Positions 11,161 to 22,240 of a stretch of 64,000 bases of DNA are shown here, one piece after another. Below the pieces are notes generated by a model that ran no database searches, had not been told where the DNA came from, and worked only from the letters and a program-made list of their open reading frames with translations. The stretch is from positions 43,822,018 through 43,886,017 of the forward strand of contig OX352762.1 in the NCBI GenBank assembly GCA_947095585.1, read 5' to 3'. The stretch's first letter is position 1, and the number at the start of each line of letters is the position of its first letter. The stretch is from Nephrocerus scutellatus. Its lineage: Eukaryota > Arthropoda > Insecta > Diptera > Pipunculidae. Position numbers and translations under genes: made by a program.

Positions 11161-11599
11161 TATAATGTTCGTGTTTATCTTTGTGTGTTGTTGCCTACTT
11201 CTCTCCCTCTCTTTTTGAAATATACATAAGTCGAACTCCCTCATAAATTTCTAATTTGTATCTGCATTTCATTCCTTCTGTCTTCTTTCCTTGTCATTTT
11301 TTCAAACATTTTTCTTAATGTAAATTATGCATTATAGTGTTTTATTTATTTCATTTTATATATCCGAATATTCCGCATGACATAAAACGTTATTTTATTT
11401 ATTCTATGTATTCATTTCCCTTTGTTGCTATTCTTTTATTTCTTCGGAATGTTTCGAATGTATTCTTTTTATACTACTTCGATAGGTAGAATAAATAGAA
11501 TATTCTTTGGTCACGTGATTCATATTCTGTTCCTTCTATTCTTACTGTAGAATGTATTAAAGAAAACACTCTTATAGGAATTAAAATGAAATTAGTTTT
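11161..11599. other. AT-rich stretch, nothing recognised
   Basis: T-rich sequence with several TATTCTTT-like runs between module R and BEL-A pol. No open frame, RNA gene or repeat boundary is seen. It may be leader sequence of BEL-A. Confidence 0.5.
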
Positions 11600-12133
11600 A
11601 TATAGTGCGTTATATGTTTACCTACGAAATCGCAAATTACGCAATTTCTGGAGATGTTGACGTTATTAGCGATTTTGGGAACTAGAAGAAGTGAACATGG
11701 CAAGGGGACTCGAATCTGCAGAAGATGAGTGTGAAGAACTCTATATTCGAAACACAACGAGATCTCAAAATGAACGCTATATAGTCAGATTGCCATTCAA
11801 AATGTCATCATAGGATTTGGGTACAACATCTTATCAAACCAACCGAAAATTTCATGCACTTGAGCGAACTTTATCAACTATCCTCAAGTAAAACTGGACT
11901 ACGTGAAATTTATGAAGGAATACGAAGTACTTGGGCATACGGAATTAAGCGAAGGTCTATCGAAACCAATTCATCAAATGTACCATCTACCCCACCATTG
12001 CGTGCATAAAGAAGAAAGCAGTACCACAAAGCTCCGAGTAGTTTTCGACGGCTCCTGTAGAAGAACGACAGGTTTGTCTCTCAACGACATGCTACTAAGC
12101 GGAACAACAATGGTGCTCGCGTACGATTACTCA
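11600..12133 (+). pseudogene. BEL-A pol, region before and at start of reverse transcriptase
   Basis: Broken frames read FGELEEVNMARGLESAEDE and ERYIVRLPFK, the linker before the BEL reverse transcriptase, then YHLPHHCVHKEESSTTKLRV and VVFDGSCRRTTGLSLNDMLL (frame 11903-12145). The BEL RT similarity ends at about 12130, where a fragment of the MAG element begins. The rest of the RT resumes at 14643. Confidence 0.78.
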
Positions 12134-13065
12134 TTCGCAAATTGAACGCAAAAGCATACGAGCGGTATGTAAATTATATTCTAACGAAACATCCACGAAA
12201 ATATAGTTTCGACGAAACAATCGTTCATCTGAAAAAAAATTTTGGACGACAAACGTCATTGTTTAATTTACGATTGAATTGTTTGCAATTCACAAAAAAC
12301 CACTTGGACGATTTCGTGACGTATGCCGGACAAGTCAACAAGCACTGCGAAAATTTTGATTTGAAGAAAATAACGTCAGACCAATTCAAATCATTGATTT
12401 TCATTTGTGGGCTTAGATCATCAACAGACAATGAAAACTGTACGAGACTCCTCAGCAAGTTCAACACCGTTAAAAATGAAACATTAGAGAAGCTCATCGA
12501 AGAATGTTCGCTGAGTATAAATCTCAAGCGTGATACAAATTTGGTTGAACATCCACAATTAGGTAAATCTGTTCATTCAATCAAGAAATCAGTGAAACAT
12601 AAACGAAACAAGGAGAAGCATGAAAGTAAAACACCTAAAGTGTCATCGAAAAGCGAAACAGGCCCCAAATCACCATGCTGGAGTTGTGGTGGTATGCACT
12701 TTTCGCAACATTGTTTGTTCAAGAATCACAAATGTACACAATGTCTAAACACGGGTCACAAAGAGGGTTATTGCGCATGTTTCAATCGGGTAAAGAAGAA
12801 TAACAGAACTTCCGATACATCAACAACTCAGATGTCATAGAAAAGCGTATTTTCATCTAATCAAGTAGATGTTTGCAATTCAAAGCGTAAATATGTCACA
12901 GTTAAAGTCAATGGTGTATTTATCGATCTGCAAATAGATACAGCGTCGGATGTAACAATCATATCAAATGAAAATTGGACGAAACTTGGTTCTCCTTCAA
13001 CACAACCGACAACTCATTTAATCAAGAGTGCGTCGGGAACCCCAATCAACATTTGTAGTTTTTGA
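12134..13065 (+). pseudogene. MAG fragment: Gypsy gag with two zinc knuckles, start of protease
   Basis: Nearly identical to 15263-15990 of the full MAG element but with about 200 bases more of gag retained. The frame 12142-12840 (232 aa) covers the gag core (KYSFDETIVHLKKNFGRQ) and two adjacent Cys/His knuckles (CWSCGGMHFSQHC and CTQCLNTGHKEGYC), the pair typical of Mag-like and K02A2.6-like Gypsy elements. After a TAG at 12838 the protease starts in the same frame (LQIDTASDVTII; DTAS in place of DTGA). There is no LTR at either end, so it reached this site by rearrangement rather than integration. Confidence 0.82.
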
Positions 13066-13206
13066 TGATTCGCTAGGGTTATGTAGGTACAAGCGGGCCC
13101 CGTTTTTGTCGCAGGTTTGAAATTTCTACAGGAACAATCACTTTAAACATCGCAATCACTGAAAATAACATTAAGGCCATATCTTTAGTCATGGATATAG
13201 CCATGT
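13066..13206 (+). repeat. Unassigned joint plus module R fragment
   Basis: Bases 13066-13091 are unassigned. 13092-13206 match the early part of module R (GGGCCCCGTTTTTGTCGCAGG to GGATATAGCCATGTTAAT). The R match ends abruptly where BEL-A 3' sequence begins. Confidence 0.7.
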
Positions 13207-13440
13207 TAATCACTGGATTATTGGACGAATTCAACAAGTCCACAGCGGTAATGATGGCCAGATACGAGTCGCTACAGTAAAAACGATTCGAGGTGTCACG
13301 AGAAGGCCCTTTTTAAAATTAATACCACTACCGATCGACGATCACAACCCAAACAACACTGCTGAATAATCAAACATCAAATACATACAGACAAAACTAA
13401 ACAACCGATCAAAATAAAAATTACGCAGTTATTTAAAATG
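13207..13440 (+). pseudogene. BEL-A 3' fragment, second copy
   Basis: Closely similar to 246-470: DUF5641-type remnant (ITGLLDEFNKSTAVMMA in the shifted frame), stop, and the post-stop tail ending ATTACGCAG. It is directly followed by module M. Confidence 0.78.
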
Positions 13441-14070
13441 AGCTATAATCTGCATATACAATTATATATACAATTATATATACAAATACAATCGATATTG
13501 GTTAGCTTGCGAACGAGACAAAGGAAATGAACGTATGAGCAAGTCGCTCCTTTTTAACCTATTCTTTGCGAACCAGTTCAGTGAACGAATGAGCATGTCG
13601 TTTCTTTTTAACCTGATCTTTTCGGTCATTTTGATATTTTGAGTGATAAGGCTAAAAAGATTTGGTTAGATCTATTTCGCCTATCACTAGTTCGCAGTGA
13701 TGTGTGGGAAACAGTGTTGCGCAAACTACACGATTGATATAATGTAAAAACTTCGTGATAATGATCGTATAAGTTGAAGTAATGAATAATGAGTTTTGAA
13801 AAGATGTGAATACGGATTTTCTTATTTCGTTCATCATTATCATGATAATGACTTGTTTTTGAACGCATGTGGTTAGTTTTTTAATGAAGGCATAAAAAAT
13901 GCAATCAACTCTTCCAAATATTCTCCTTCTCGAAACTACTCGAAAATAAGTTTTGATCATTTGCGGGTCGTTCGATTCCATTACGTGCACAAAACTCCCG
14001 ATGCTTAACACAAACAAGACTAAAAAGAAGAAAATTATTATTTGAATAAAAATAAATTTTAGTTCGTTTT
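13441..14070 (+). repeat. Module M, uninterrupted copy
   Basis: The only copy without an insertion: TTATTTAAAATG, a TATATACAATTA repeat (13455-13490), the GAACGAATGAGC units, the CATCAC...GTGATG inverted repeat, CATTATCATGATAATG, and the terminal GTTCGTTTTAAAAACG. The site where BEL-B entered the 471-10560 copy is intact here (GAAACAGTGTTGCGCAAAC, 13710-13730), which confirms that insertion. Confidence 0.75.
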
Positions 14071-14642
14071 AAAAACGAGGTATATTAAAAATGTATTTTA
14101 TTTCAAATAATTATTGTTTATAAATGGGCCCCGTTTTTTCACAGGTTTGTAATTTCGACAGGAACAATCACTTTAATCATCGCAATCACTGAAAATAACA
14201 TTATGGGCGAAATCTTTAGTCATGGATATAGCCATGTTAATCCACTGTATTCCAAAATAGCCTTAACAACTGTTTTAGCCATCGATATAGGTATAAATCC
14301 AATGATACATTTTAAATTCTACGTTTATAAATACAAAAATTGGAAAAAATCCACAATTATCTCTATTTTCGACTATAAATATAATATAAATAAAATTAAA
14401 TCTATTGTTGGCCAAAGAAAAAACGCATCCAAACACCTGTCTCTTCACCAATATTTTGTAAATTTATTAATGTCTTTTTCTTTATACTTAATAAAAATGA
14501 ATTTTTTTGTGTATACGCGAAAAAAATAACTTTTTATTATTGTGTTGACTAATTTTGTACTGAGAATCGGCTTTTATTTCAATTTATTAAAATCAACTTG
14601 TTCTAGTCAAAAAAGTTAGGTTTATTGTGCAATATTAAGTAG
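14071..14642 (+). repeat. Module R, second full copy, with a 108-aa open frame
   Basis: Nearly identical to 10561-11150. The frame 14203-14529 (108 aa) differs from the 104-aa frame at 10693 by a few residues and a different C-terminus. R ends at AAGTAGAACTTTGTG and abuts BEL-A reverse transcriptase. The conservation of the frame between copies may simply reflect recent common origin. Confidence 0.65.
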
Positions 14643-14896
14643 AACTTTGTGCGTTAACAAAATAGCCATCGCAGCGGACATTGAGAAAATGTGCCATCAG
14701 ATCATAATGTATCCTGCTGATCGAGATTTCCAGCGTATCCTCTGGCGTGATTCAACTAAACAAGAAGTGCAAGATTTCCGTTTAATAACAGTGACGTACG
14801 GAACATCGAATACGCCAATGATTATCAAGAATCCTATCCAGATGCTGCTAGCCGGTTGAAATCTGATTTTTACGTCGATGACTTGCTAATAGGTAG
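14643..14896 (+). pseudogene. BEL-A reverse transcriptase, middle part
   Basis: Frame 14647-14859 has IAIAADIEKMCHQIIMYPAD and FRLITVTYGTSNTP, then shifts to DFYVDDLLIGS (YVDD box) at about 14860-14895. A frameshift and loss of about 20 residues lie between. The region is cut by MAG at 14897 and continues at 18172 (RDDLTQAITIYENM). The duplicated target GGTAG lies at 14892-14896. Confidence 0.85.
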
Positions 14897-15081
14897 TGTT
14901 ACCAGGGCAACGAATAATAATAATAATGTTTTTCAGAATTGTGGGGATTTATTCAGTTGTGAATATGGTGTGTTTTCAACCACATGGTATTTTATAGGAA
15001 AATAAAGAAAACCTTTTGTTTAATAAAAATATTAAGAACTGTGTTATCTTTTAGCGCTACCTTCGACATAAAAAGGTAACA
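14897..15081 (+). repeat. MAG 5' LTR
   Basis: 185 bp, TG...CA, with AATAATAATAATAATG near the start and AATAAAG (15002), a possible polyadenylation signal. It differs from the 3' LTR at only a handful of positions, which suggests a fairly recent insertion. Confidence 0.9.
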
Positions 15082-15086
15082 GATTT

Positions 15087-15101
15087 TGGCAACGAGGATA
15101 G
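15087..15101 (+). other. MAG primer-binding site
   Basis: TGGCAACGAGGATAG begins five bases after the 5' LTR. It resembles the TGGCGACGAGGAT-type site that I recall from Mag/SURL-like Gypsy elements, and supports that placement. Confidence 0.6.
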
Positions 15102-15104
15102 TGG

Positions 15105-16085
15105 AAAACAAAAGTAAAAAGATGTTTTTCTTAACCTAAAAACAAATTCTCGAGCAGAATGCCGCTTTACTGCGAGTAATTGAACAACAACAGCTACTTC
15201 CAAAACCTGTTGCACCAGTAGACCGATCGGAAGCTATCATCGAATCTCTTTCAAGAGCGATCGATCGCAAATTGAACGCAAAAGCATACTAGCGGTATGT
15301 AAATTATATTCTAACGAAACATGCACCGAAATATAGTTTCGACGAAACAATCGTTCATCTGAAAAAAATGTTTGGACGACAAACGTCATTGTTTAATTTA
15401 CGATTTAATTGGCAATGTAATATTAGAGAAGCTCATCGAAGAATGTTCGCTGATTATAAATCTCAAGCGTGATACAAATTTGGTTGAACATCCACAATTA
15501 GGTAAATCTGTTCATTCAATCAAGAAATCAGTAAAACATAAACGAAACAAGGAGAAGCATGAAAGTAAAACACCTAAAGTGTCATCGAAAAGCGAAACAG
15601 GCCCCAAATCACCAGGCTGGAGTTGTGGTGGTATGCACTTTTCGCAACATTGTTCGTTCAAGAATCACAAATGTACACAATGTCTAAACACGGGTCACAA
15701 AGAGGGTTATAGCGCATGTTTCAATCGGGTAAAGAAGAATAACAGAACTTCCGATACATCAACAACTCAGATGTCATCGAAAAGCGTATTTTCATCTAAT
15801 CAAGTAGATGTTTGCAATTCAAAGCGTAAATATGTCACAGTTAAAGTCAATGGTGTATTTATCGATCTGCAAATAGATACAGCGTCGGATGTAACAATCA
15901 TATCAAATGAAAATTGGACGAAACTTGGTTCTCCTTCAACACAACCGACAACTCATTTAATCTAGAGTGCGTCGGGAACCCCAGTCAACATTTTTGGTGA
16001 AGTTGTCGTTCAAATGTCACTTGGAGATAAAATCCAAAAAAGTAAATTATTTGTATCAGATTTTAACGATATAATACACTTGGGG
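15105..16085 (+). pseudogene. MAG gag and protease
   Basis: The gag N-terminus (ALLRVIEQQQLLPKPV) leads to a TAG at 15287 where the 12134 copy has GAG. About 200 bases of the gag core present at 12275-12480 are deleted here. The frame 15372-15965 (197 aa) includes both zinc knuckles (CQ-type C-x2-C-x3-H-x4-C and C-x2-C-x4-H-x4-C, the last Cys preceded by YSA instead of YC) and the protease motif QIDTASDVTII. A TAG at 15963 closes it. Two stops and a deletion make gag non-functional. Confidence 0.83.
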
Positions 16086-16129
16086 CATCGATTGGATCGC
16101 AAAATTTCTCGCATCGGACTTGTTGGTCA

Positions 16130-17518
16130 CACATTACAATCCAGAAAATGAAATCTTTATTGCTGCAGATGCATCATCATATGGATTGGGTGCCGTCATT
16201 TTACATAAATTTCCGGATGGAACTCAAAAAACCATCTACCATGCTGCAAGATCATTAACAACAGCAGAGAAAAATTACGGTTAAATCGAAAAAGAAGGCT
16301 TAGCTTTGATTTTTGCTGTAACAAAATTTCATAAAATGATCTTCGGTAGGAAGTTTTTGTTGCAAACCGATCATAAGCCTCTTCTTGCTATTTTCGGTTC
16401 CAAAAAGGGCATTCCTGTTCATACAGAAAAGTTGGGCAACAACGCTTATTGCATACGATATCACAATCAAACACATTTCATCAGAAGGTTTTGGTCATGC
16501 TGATGTGCTATCACGATTAATCAACGAACATCCGCGACAAAACGAAGATTACGTCATAGCATCAATCGAAATCGAAAATGACGTTACCCAATTTCTTAAC
16601 GACATAACCAACGTTTTACCATTGTCATTCCAAATGGTTCAAAATGCAACTGAAAACGATGTCGTACTGCAATCGGTTATCCAATTTGTTCAAAACGAAT
16701 GGCCTAAGAAGCAAAAACAAATTGAAAATGAAAATGTTGCAAAATTTTTCAATCGCAAAAATTCATTGACCGTCGTTTCACGTTGTCCGATGTATGGCGA
16801 ACCAATCGTTATTCCATCAATTTATCACAAGCGATTGAAACAGTTTCACAAGAGTCATCCAGGAATCGAAGCAATGAAAACCTTGATGCGATCATACGTA
16901 TTTTGGGTTGGAATTGATCAAGACATTGAGGATTACGTCAAACGTTGTACCAATTGCGCGTCAAGTGCAAAATCACCAACTAAGTCTCTACTTCATTCGT
17001 GGTCTACAACGACAAAACCTTTGGAACGAGTTCACATTGATTATTCTGGTCCAATCAATGGTCAGTTTTACCTCGTAATCGTCGATGCGTATTCGAAATG
17101 GCCAGGAATGATTAAAACATCACAGATCACGACAACCGCAACAATCGCAATTTTGAAGCGAGTCTTCGCTAAGTTCGGATTACCAGATAAATTGGTATCT
17201 GATAACGGTGCGCAATTTTCCAGCGCTCGTTTCAAACAATTTTGTCTAGAAAACGGAATTGATCACATTTTCACTGCACCTTACCATCTTCAATCCAATG
17301 GTCAGGCAGAGCGATTTGTTGACACATTTAAACGAACTCTTCGAAAACACGAAGGGGAAGAAATACTAGATGACGAAATTCTGGATTCATTCCTGTTATA
17401 TTATCGAAGTACACCAAATCGAAGTGTACCTGGAAATGTATCACCATCAAGTATCATGTTTGACGTACTCTTCGAACATCAAATGATTTATTACGAGGAC
17501 CTTCAACTGTCACCTTAA
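16130..17518 (+). pseudogene. MAG RNase H and integrase (377-aa open integrase frame)
   Basis: RNase H (IAADASSYGLGAVILH, TIYHAARSLTTAEKNYG) has a TAA near 16283 and a frameshift near 16410. The frame 16385-17518 then stays open for 377 aa: the HHCC zinc-binding domain (HKSHPG ... CTNCASSAK), and the integrase core with HIDYSGP (first Asp), LVSDNGAQF (second Asp) and SNGQAERFVDTFKR (catalytic Glu). All three catalytic residues are present. It lacks its own start context and is normally part of a polyprotein. Confidence 0.87.
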
Positions 17519-17981
17519 CAAATAACCGAAATCGTGCTCAAGAACGTCAATTTAATATCAAGCACGGTGCCAAAGCAAGAAGATTCAAAAATGGCGATCT
17601 AGTATATGCGCAAGTACACACGCAAAATAAAAAGGACTGGGTATCTGGCAAAATCATCGAAAGAATCGGTGGTGTAATGTACAACGTATCGTAACAGGTA
17701 ATCGAACAGGACTTTTCCGATTTCATGCAAATCAATTACGCGAACGGTATGAAAATCAAGAATCATGTCAATCGACTCCAATTCCGTTAGATGTTTTAGT
17801 TAAAGCATTCGATCTACCGACAATTGTAACCCCTGCCACTATAATTGAGGATACAATTGTTTCGCAACCTGAAATTGTTGAGCAATTGCCATCATCGGAT
17901 CAACCAACCTTACGAAGATCAGCTCGAGATAGTCGCATCCCAGAACATCTTTCAGACTACGTTCTTTCTTAAAGGGGGATA
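17519..17981 (+). pseudogene. MAG integrase C-terminal tail
   Basis: Follows the TAA at 17516. Broken frames read HGAKARRFKNGDLVYAQ and WVSGKIIERIGGVMYNV, the usual end of Gypsy integrases (GDxV and GxI motifs), then an acidic, proline-containing tail up to the polypurine tract at 17971. Confidence 0.7.
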
Positions 17982-18166
17982 TGTTACCAGGGCAACGAAT
18001 AATAATAATAATGTTTTTCATAATTGTGAGAATTTATTCAGTTGTGAATTTGGTGTGTTTTCAACCACATGGTATTGTATAGGAAAATAAAGAAAACCCT
18101 TTGTTTAATAAAAATATTAAGAACTATGTTATCTTTTAGCGCTACCTTCGACATAAAAAGGTAACA
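17982..18166 (+). repeat. MAG 3' LTR
   Basis: 185 bp, TG...CA, preceded by AAAGGGGGATA and followed by the duplicated target GGTAG. Confidence 0.9.
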
Positions 18167-18840
18167 GGTAGGGATGATTTAACTCAAGCAATTACAATTT
18201 ACGAAAACATGACATCCTTATTAAAAAACGGCGGATTCACCTTTCAAAAATGGATGGCAAACAACCAAGAATTAATAAAACGTTTACGAGACATATCAAG
18301 TTTCGGATTTCTTGGAATTCGAAGCGAATTCATTAGTAAAGACTCTGGGTTTATTTTGGAATCCTCACAATGATTGCTTCACTTTCAGAGTGATATTAGA
18401 AGCCATCAATAAAATATCCAAAAGAACGTTGCTTTCTGAGGCATCTTGAATATTTGACCCATGTGGACGGTTGTCGCGTAGCACAGTTCTAATCATAATT
18501 CCATTCTTACAGCTCTGGTTGCGAAAATTAAACTGGGATGACGAATTTCCTGCAGATATCAAAGATGGATGGATCAAAATGAGATCATCGCTGCATCAAC
18601 TGATAGACAAATTCCACGATTCATATCCACATCCAAACATAAATGTACAACTGCATGGGTTTTCGGATTCATCTGAACTTACCTACGGAGCAGCAATAAA
18701 CATACGTGTTAAAGATTCTGAAGATAACATATGTGTAAATTTACTAGCCGAAAAAACTAATGGGTCACCAATTAATAGATTTCGCTACATTTTGGAACAA
18801 ATTTCGAGACAGTGCACGTACCTTCCAAACAAAATCTAGC
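18167..18840 (+). pseudogene. BEL-A reverse transcriptase end and RNase H-like region
   Basis: Resumes in frame after MAG: RDDLTQAITIYENM and KWMANNQELIKRL. After several stops it continues as frame 18471-18839 (122 aa) with LWLRKLNWDDEFP, then NVQLHGFSDSSELTYGAAI, the first Asp region of the RNase H-like fold in BEL elements. It stops at 18837. Confidence 0.8.
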
Positions 18841-19735
18841 TGACTTAGCACCTAGAGGACTGACGTCATTGAAAACACACTGTGATGGGAGGGACTTCAA
18901 TTTTTAGCGCAAGATAGTCAACACTGGCAAATGGGTGCAAGCAGAAACATTTTCAGAGGATCTACTGCACATAGCAAAATACGGCGAGTTTAAAAGAGGA
19001 AGCAAACTATCATCATTAACATCATTCGTTGATGATTGCGGTATAATGCGTGTAGGAGGTAGAATATTAACTCTGATTGCAATTTTGACTCGAAGCACCC
19101 AGTTATTCTGCCAAAAAATCATGTTAACACGAAACTTATAATTGAGAAATGTCACACCGAAAATGCACACCTTGGACCAACCTTGCTAACTAGCATTATC
19201 CGCCAGAGATTCTGGATATCGTGTTTCTGCGAAATAGAAGACACAATCAGCAGCTTATGGCCGATTTACCCAAGGAACGTGTTAGCAGTGGTAGACCATT
19301 CCTTTATACTGGAGTCGACTACGCGGGCCCTGTTTATTTAAGAGATCGAAAGGGACGAGGAAAATGCAACGTAACGAAGGCGTACATAGCGTTATTCATT
19401 TGTCTGTCTGTAAAAGCAATCCTCATTGAGCTCGTAACTGATATGACAACTGAAGCCCTCATTGCCCCTCTTAAACGATTGATTTCACGCCGCGGTATAC
19501 CGTGCCAAATACATTGTGACAACGGCAGTAATTTCATTGGAGCTCGCAACGAATTACGTCTTCTCGCCGACCTAATGAAATCTGAGTCATATAAAACTAA
19601 TGTATGAATTATTATCTCCGCAGAAAATTATATTCAAATGCACTACATTTTGGAGTGTTATGGGAGTCACACATAAAATCCATCAATTATCATTTTTACC
19701 GAGTGTCTGGATCCACATGAAGAGGCAATCACAAT
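18841..19735 (+). pseudogene. BEL-A integrase
   Basis: Pieces read NLADLAPRGLTSLK, then 18935-19141 with DDCGIMRVGGRI, a damaged zinc-binding domain (KCHTENAHLGPTLL near 19150), and 19221-19607 (128 aa) with TGVDYAGPVYL (first Asp), LITELVTDMTTE-like sequence and IHCDNGSNFIGA (second Asp). The third catalytic residue lies in the degraded stretch after 19607. It was split off from its RT by MAG. Confidence 0.82.
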
Positions 19736-20210
19736 GCTCATTTAAATAGACGCCCTATTAAATTCGGGGCCACTTTGCGCTATATCCAATGACGTCACTT
19801 CATATGCTGTGCTAACTCCGGCGCATTTCTTGATTGGAGAGCCATTTACTAGAATTCCTGAACCAGATCTAAGCCACATCAGTTCAAATCGTCTGTCAAA
19901 ATGGCAAAATATACACAAACGAGTGCAAGCGTTCTGGAGATCGTGGTCGAGGGACTATTTGAGTACCCGCCATCGTTAGAAATGGCAAACTAAAACAGCA
20001 AATTTATTCACCAATCAACTGGTATTAATTAAAGAAACATTCAACAATCTCACCGGATTATTGGATGAATTCAACCAGTCCACAGCGGTAATGATGGCCA
20101 GGTACGAGTCGCTACAGCAAAAACGATTCGAGATGTCACGAAAAGGCCCATTGTAAAATTAATACCACTACCGATCGACGATTACAACACAAACAACACT
20201 GCTGAATAAC
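19736..20210 (+). pseudogene. BEL-A pol C-terminus
   Basis: DALLNSGPLCAIS, VLTPAHFLIGEPFTRIPEP and VQAFWRSWSRDYLSTRHR, then a frameshifted DUF5641-type end. Closely similar to 1-400. The post-stop sequence differs from the M-linked copies, so no LTR can be named on this side. Confidence 0.8.
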
Positions 20211-20950
20211 ATCATCACTGAATAATCTTAGTTAAGTAAAACACAACACATATTTTCCCAATTGTCCCATTTTTTCTTTATTCACTATTATTGTTTAACT
20301 AAAATAACACTTTTAAACAATAGATAAGTTTCAGAAAAATTCTGTTGTCGTTGTGTAACTAAACTTAAATATTGTATTAACAAATTAATGTAAACAAATT
20401 GTTATTACCTATGCTCACATTATCATCTTGTTCGTACTGAAATGATGTGTAATAATGGATAATAGCCGTATTTTATTTGCCGAGATATAAGGAATTAGAA
20501 CTTGGAAACCAGCAAAACATCAGGTTTTCTTATTCCGAAGAAGGAATAAGATAGTACAATTGTTGTTGTAATTCCTTATTCCTCGGCATATAAAATACAG
20601 CTAATGTGGAACATAAAAGCAAGATGATAGTGTGGATCGGTCAACTGATTTTACACTTTGGCTTGTGCAGGGCATATGCATTGCACTGGAAAGAAATGTT
20701 TTGTTTGTATGAGCGTGGGATGTGTTCATTGGTTTTATTTATAATTCTTGAGGGGCAATTTGTTGACGCCTAAATCTCAAGGAAAAATTCAAATATGTAT
20801 TAACAAAAAAAGCGGTCAGCCATCAGCAGAAATAGGGGGAATAACACAGAATGCTCTAGAATTGCATGTGGCCGTAACTATCTCTTACTGGTGGAAGTGC
20901 GATCAAACCTCCACGTGGTGGCCGCTGGTAATTTTCCTCCAATGCAGGAA
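20211..20950. other. Unassigned AT-rich stretch
   Basis: No recognisable protein or RNA gene. It contains the small inverted repeat listed at 20464-20602 and, towards 20940, the first sequence attributable to LINE-C. Confidence 0.5.
20464..20602. repeat. Small inverted repeat, about 139 bp
   Basis: Arms of about 33 bases: AGCCGTATTTTATTTGCCGAG at the left and the complement of AGCTGTATTTTATATGCCGAG at the right. The loop contains a second hairpin (TTATTCC GAAGAA GGAATAA). About 90 bp of the interior resembles 31245-31345. It could be a tiny MITE. Confidence 0.6.
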
Positions 20951-22240
20951 AAGCTGAATGATCGGGCTAGTCCTTTCAAAGTAAGGTTGGCGCGAGGCCA
21001 ATAACATCGCCTGTAAAAAATTATTATTACGGAACCCAAAATCAGCCTCGGATACACTGATGAACGACGACGACCACGGCAACGAAAACGGCTAAATGAT
21101 TTAAGAAATTTCTCATGGAACGTACGCTCACTGTACAGAGCTCGAGCTGCACAGCAGCTAGCCGATACCCAGTCCAAATATAATGCTGACTTAACATCCA
21201 TTCAGGAGATGCGGTGGACAGGGAATGGTGTCTTACAAAAATAATAATAAAATGACATTTATTACAGCTGTCATGCAAGACATGTGCTCGGGGTGGGGTT
21301 TCTTGTCAGCAAAAGAATGAAACCCACCGTTATCGGCTTTAATGCAGTAAATGGACGGCTATGCACCCTTCGCGTGCGCGGCAAATTTAAAAACATAAGC
21401 CTCATAAACGTTCCCTACAGAGAATTCCCCAGATGATTAAAAAGAAGAATTCTTTGAATCAGTCGAACGGGAACTCCATGCCTGCCCTCAGTATTATGTA
21501 AAAATCATTCTGGGGGATATGAATGCTAAAATAGATAGGGAGCCAGTATTCAGGCAGTACATTTGCACCCATAGCTTACACGAGAACACTAATGACAATG
21601 GACAACGAGTCATAGAGATGGCAGCAAGCAATAATTTGGTCGTTGCGAGTACAAGGTTTGCGCGTAAAAATATCCACAAAGCCACCTGGGTATCTCCCGA
21701 TGTAGCCACTCGCAACCAGATAGACCACGTATTGATAGACCGCCACCACAACCCGAACCTGATGATGAACGTCGACTCGGTCCACTATCTTTTTGGTATG
21801 GTACTCCGAGCGTGGATTGTATCGTCACGAAATACTGCATCCTCGAATCAGATTCGAGTCAAGACGGTTGCCCTTCGCAACGAAGAGACCAGAAACAACT
21901 ACGATCAAGCGATAGGACTCGCCCTAAATGCAGGGAGAGTAAGTCCGGCGTAGAAGAGAAATGGACACGCCTTTAAAATACTGCCATTAGTACTGCTGTC
22001 TCCATCTTAGGCAGTAGTTGTAGAGATCGGAACGACTGGTTCGATGACGAATGTAATCTAGTGACTGAACTTGTCAGCAAGCATAAACGAAGTTAGCAGA
22101 GCGATAAATTGGCTCAAAAATAATAAGGCCCCGGGATCTGATGGGATCCCAGCGGAACTGATAAAAATAGGAGGCCCCACATTACACCAAGAAATTCATG
22201 AAATAATAGTGCAAGTTGAGTACCGCGTATAAGATTTTCT
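20951..22240 (+). mobile_element. LINE-C1: endonuclease and start of RT, plus strand
   Basis: The endonuclease reads SWNVRSLYRARAAQQLA, LTSIQEMRWTGNG (catalytic Glu), VGFLVSKRMKPTVIG and, in frame 21519-21953 (144 aa), ATWVSPDVATRNQIDHVLI; ILGDMNAKI lies just before it. RT begins at about 22085 (NNKAPGSDGIPAELIKIGG) and runs to VQV near 22212, where an internal deletion joins it to YRV and KIFSSL-type sequence. The fragment stops at 22240 against the opposite-strand LINE-C2. The family resembles insect LINEs annotated as craniofacial development protein 2-like; the clade (possibly RTE-like) is uncertain. Confidence 0.8.

Larger units (their letters stand above)
14897..18166 (+). mobile_element. 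MAG: Mag-like Gypsy LTR element lacking reverse transcriptase
   Basis: Two 185-bp LTRs (14897-15081 and 17982-18166) start TGTTACC and end GGTAACA, and the element is flanked by GGTAG on both sides (14892-14896 and 18167-18171). Inside are a primer-binding site, gag with two zinc knuckles, protease, RNase H and integrase on the plus strand, and a purine tract (AAAGGGGGATA) before the 3' LTR. The length of 3270 bp is short for a Gypsy element because the RT domain is missing between about 16085 and 16130. It sits inside BEL-A RT and so is younger than BEL-A. Confidence 0.9.

Noticed and set aside
20951..22240. Host craniofacial development protein 2-like gene
   Set aside because: The similarity is to the LINE endonuclease that is often mis-annotated under this name; the frame runs on into reverse transcriptase and is repeated several times in the window.
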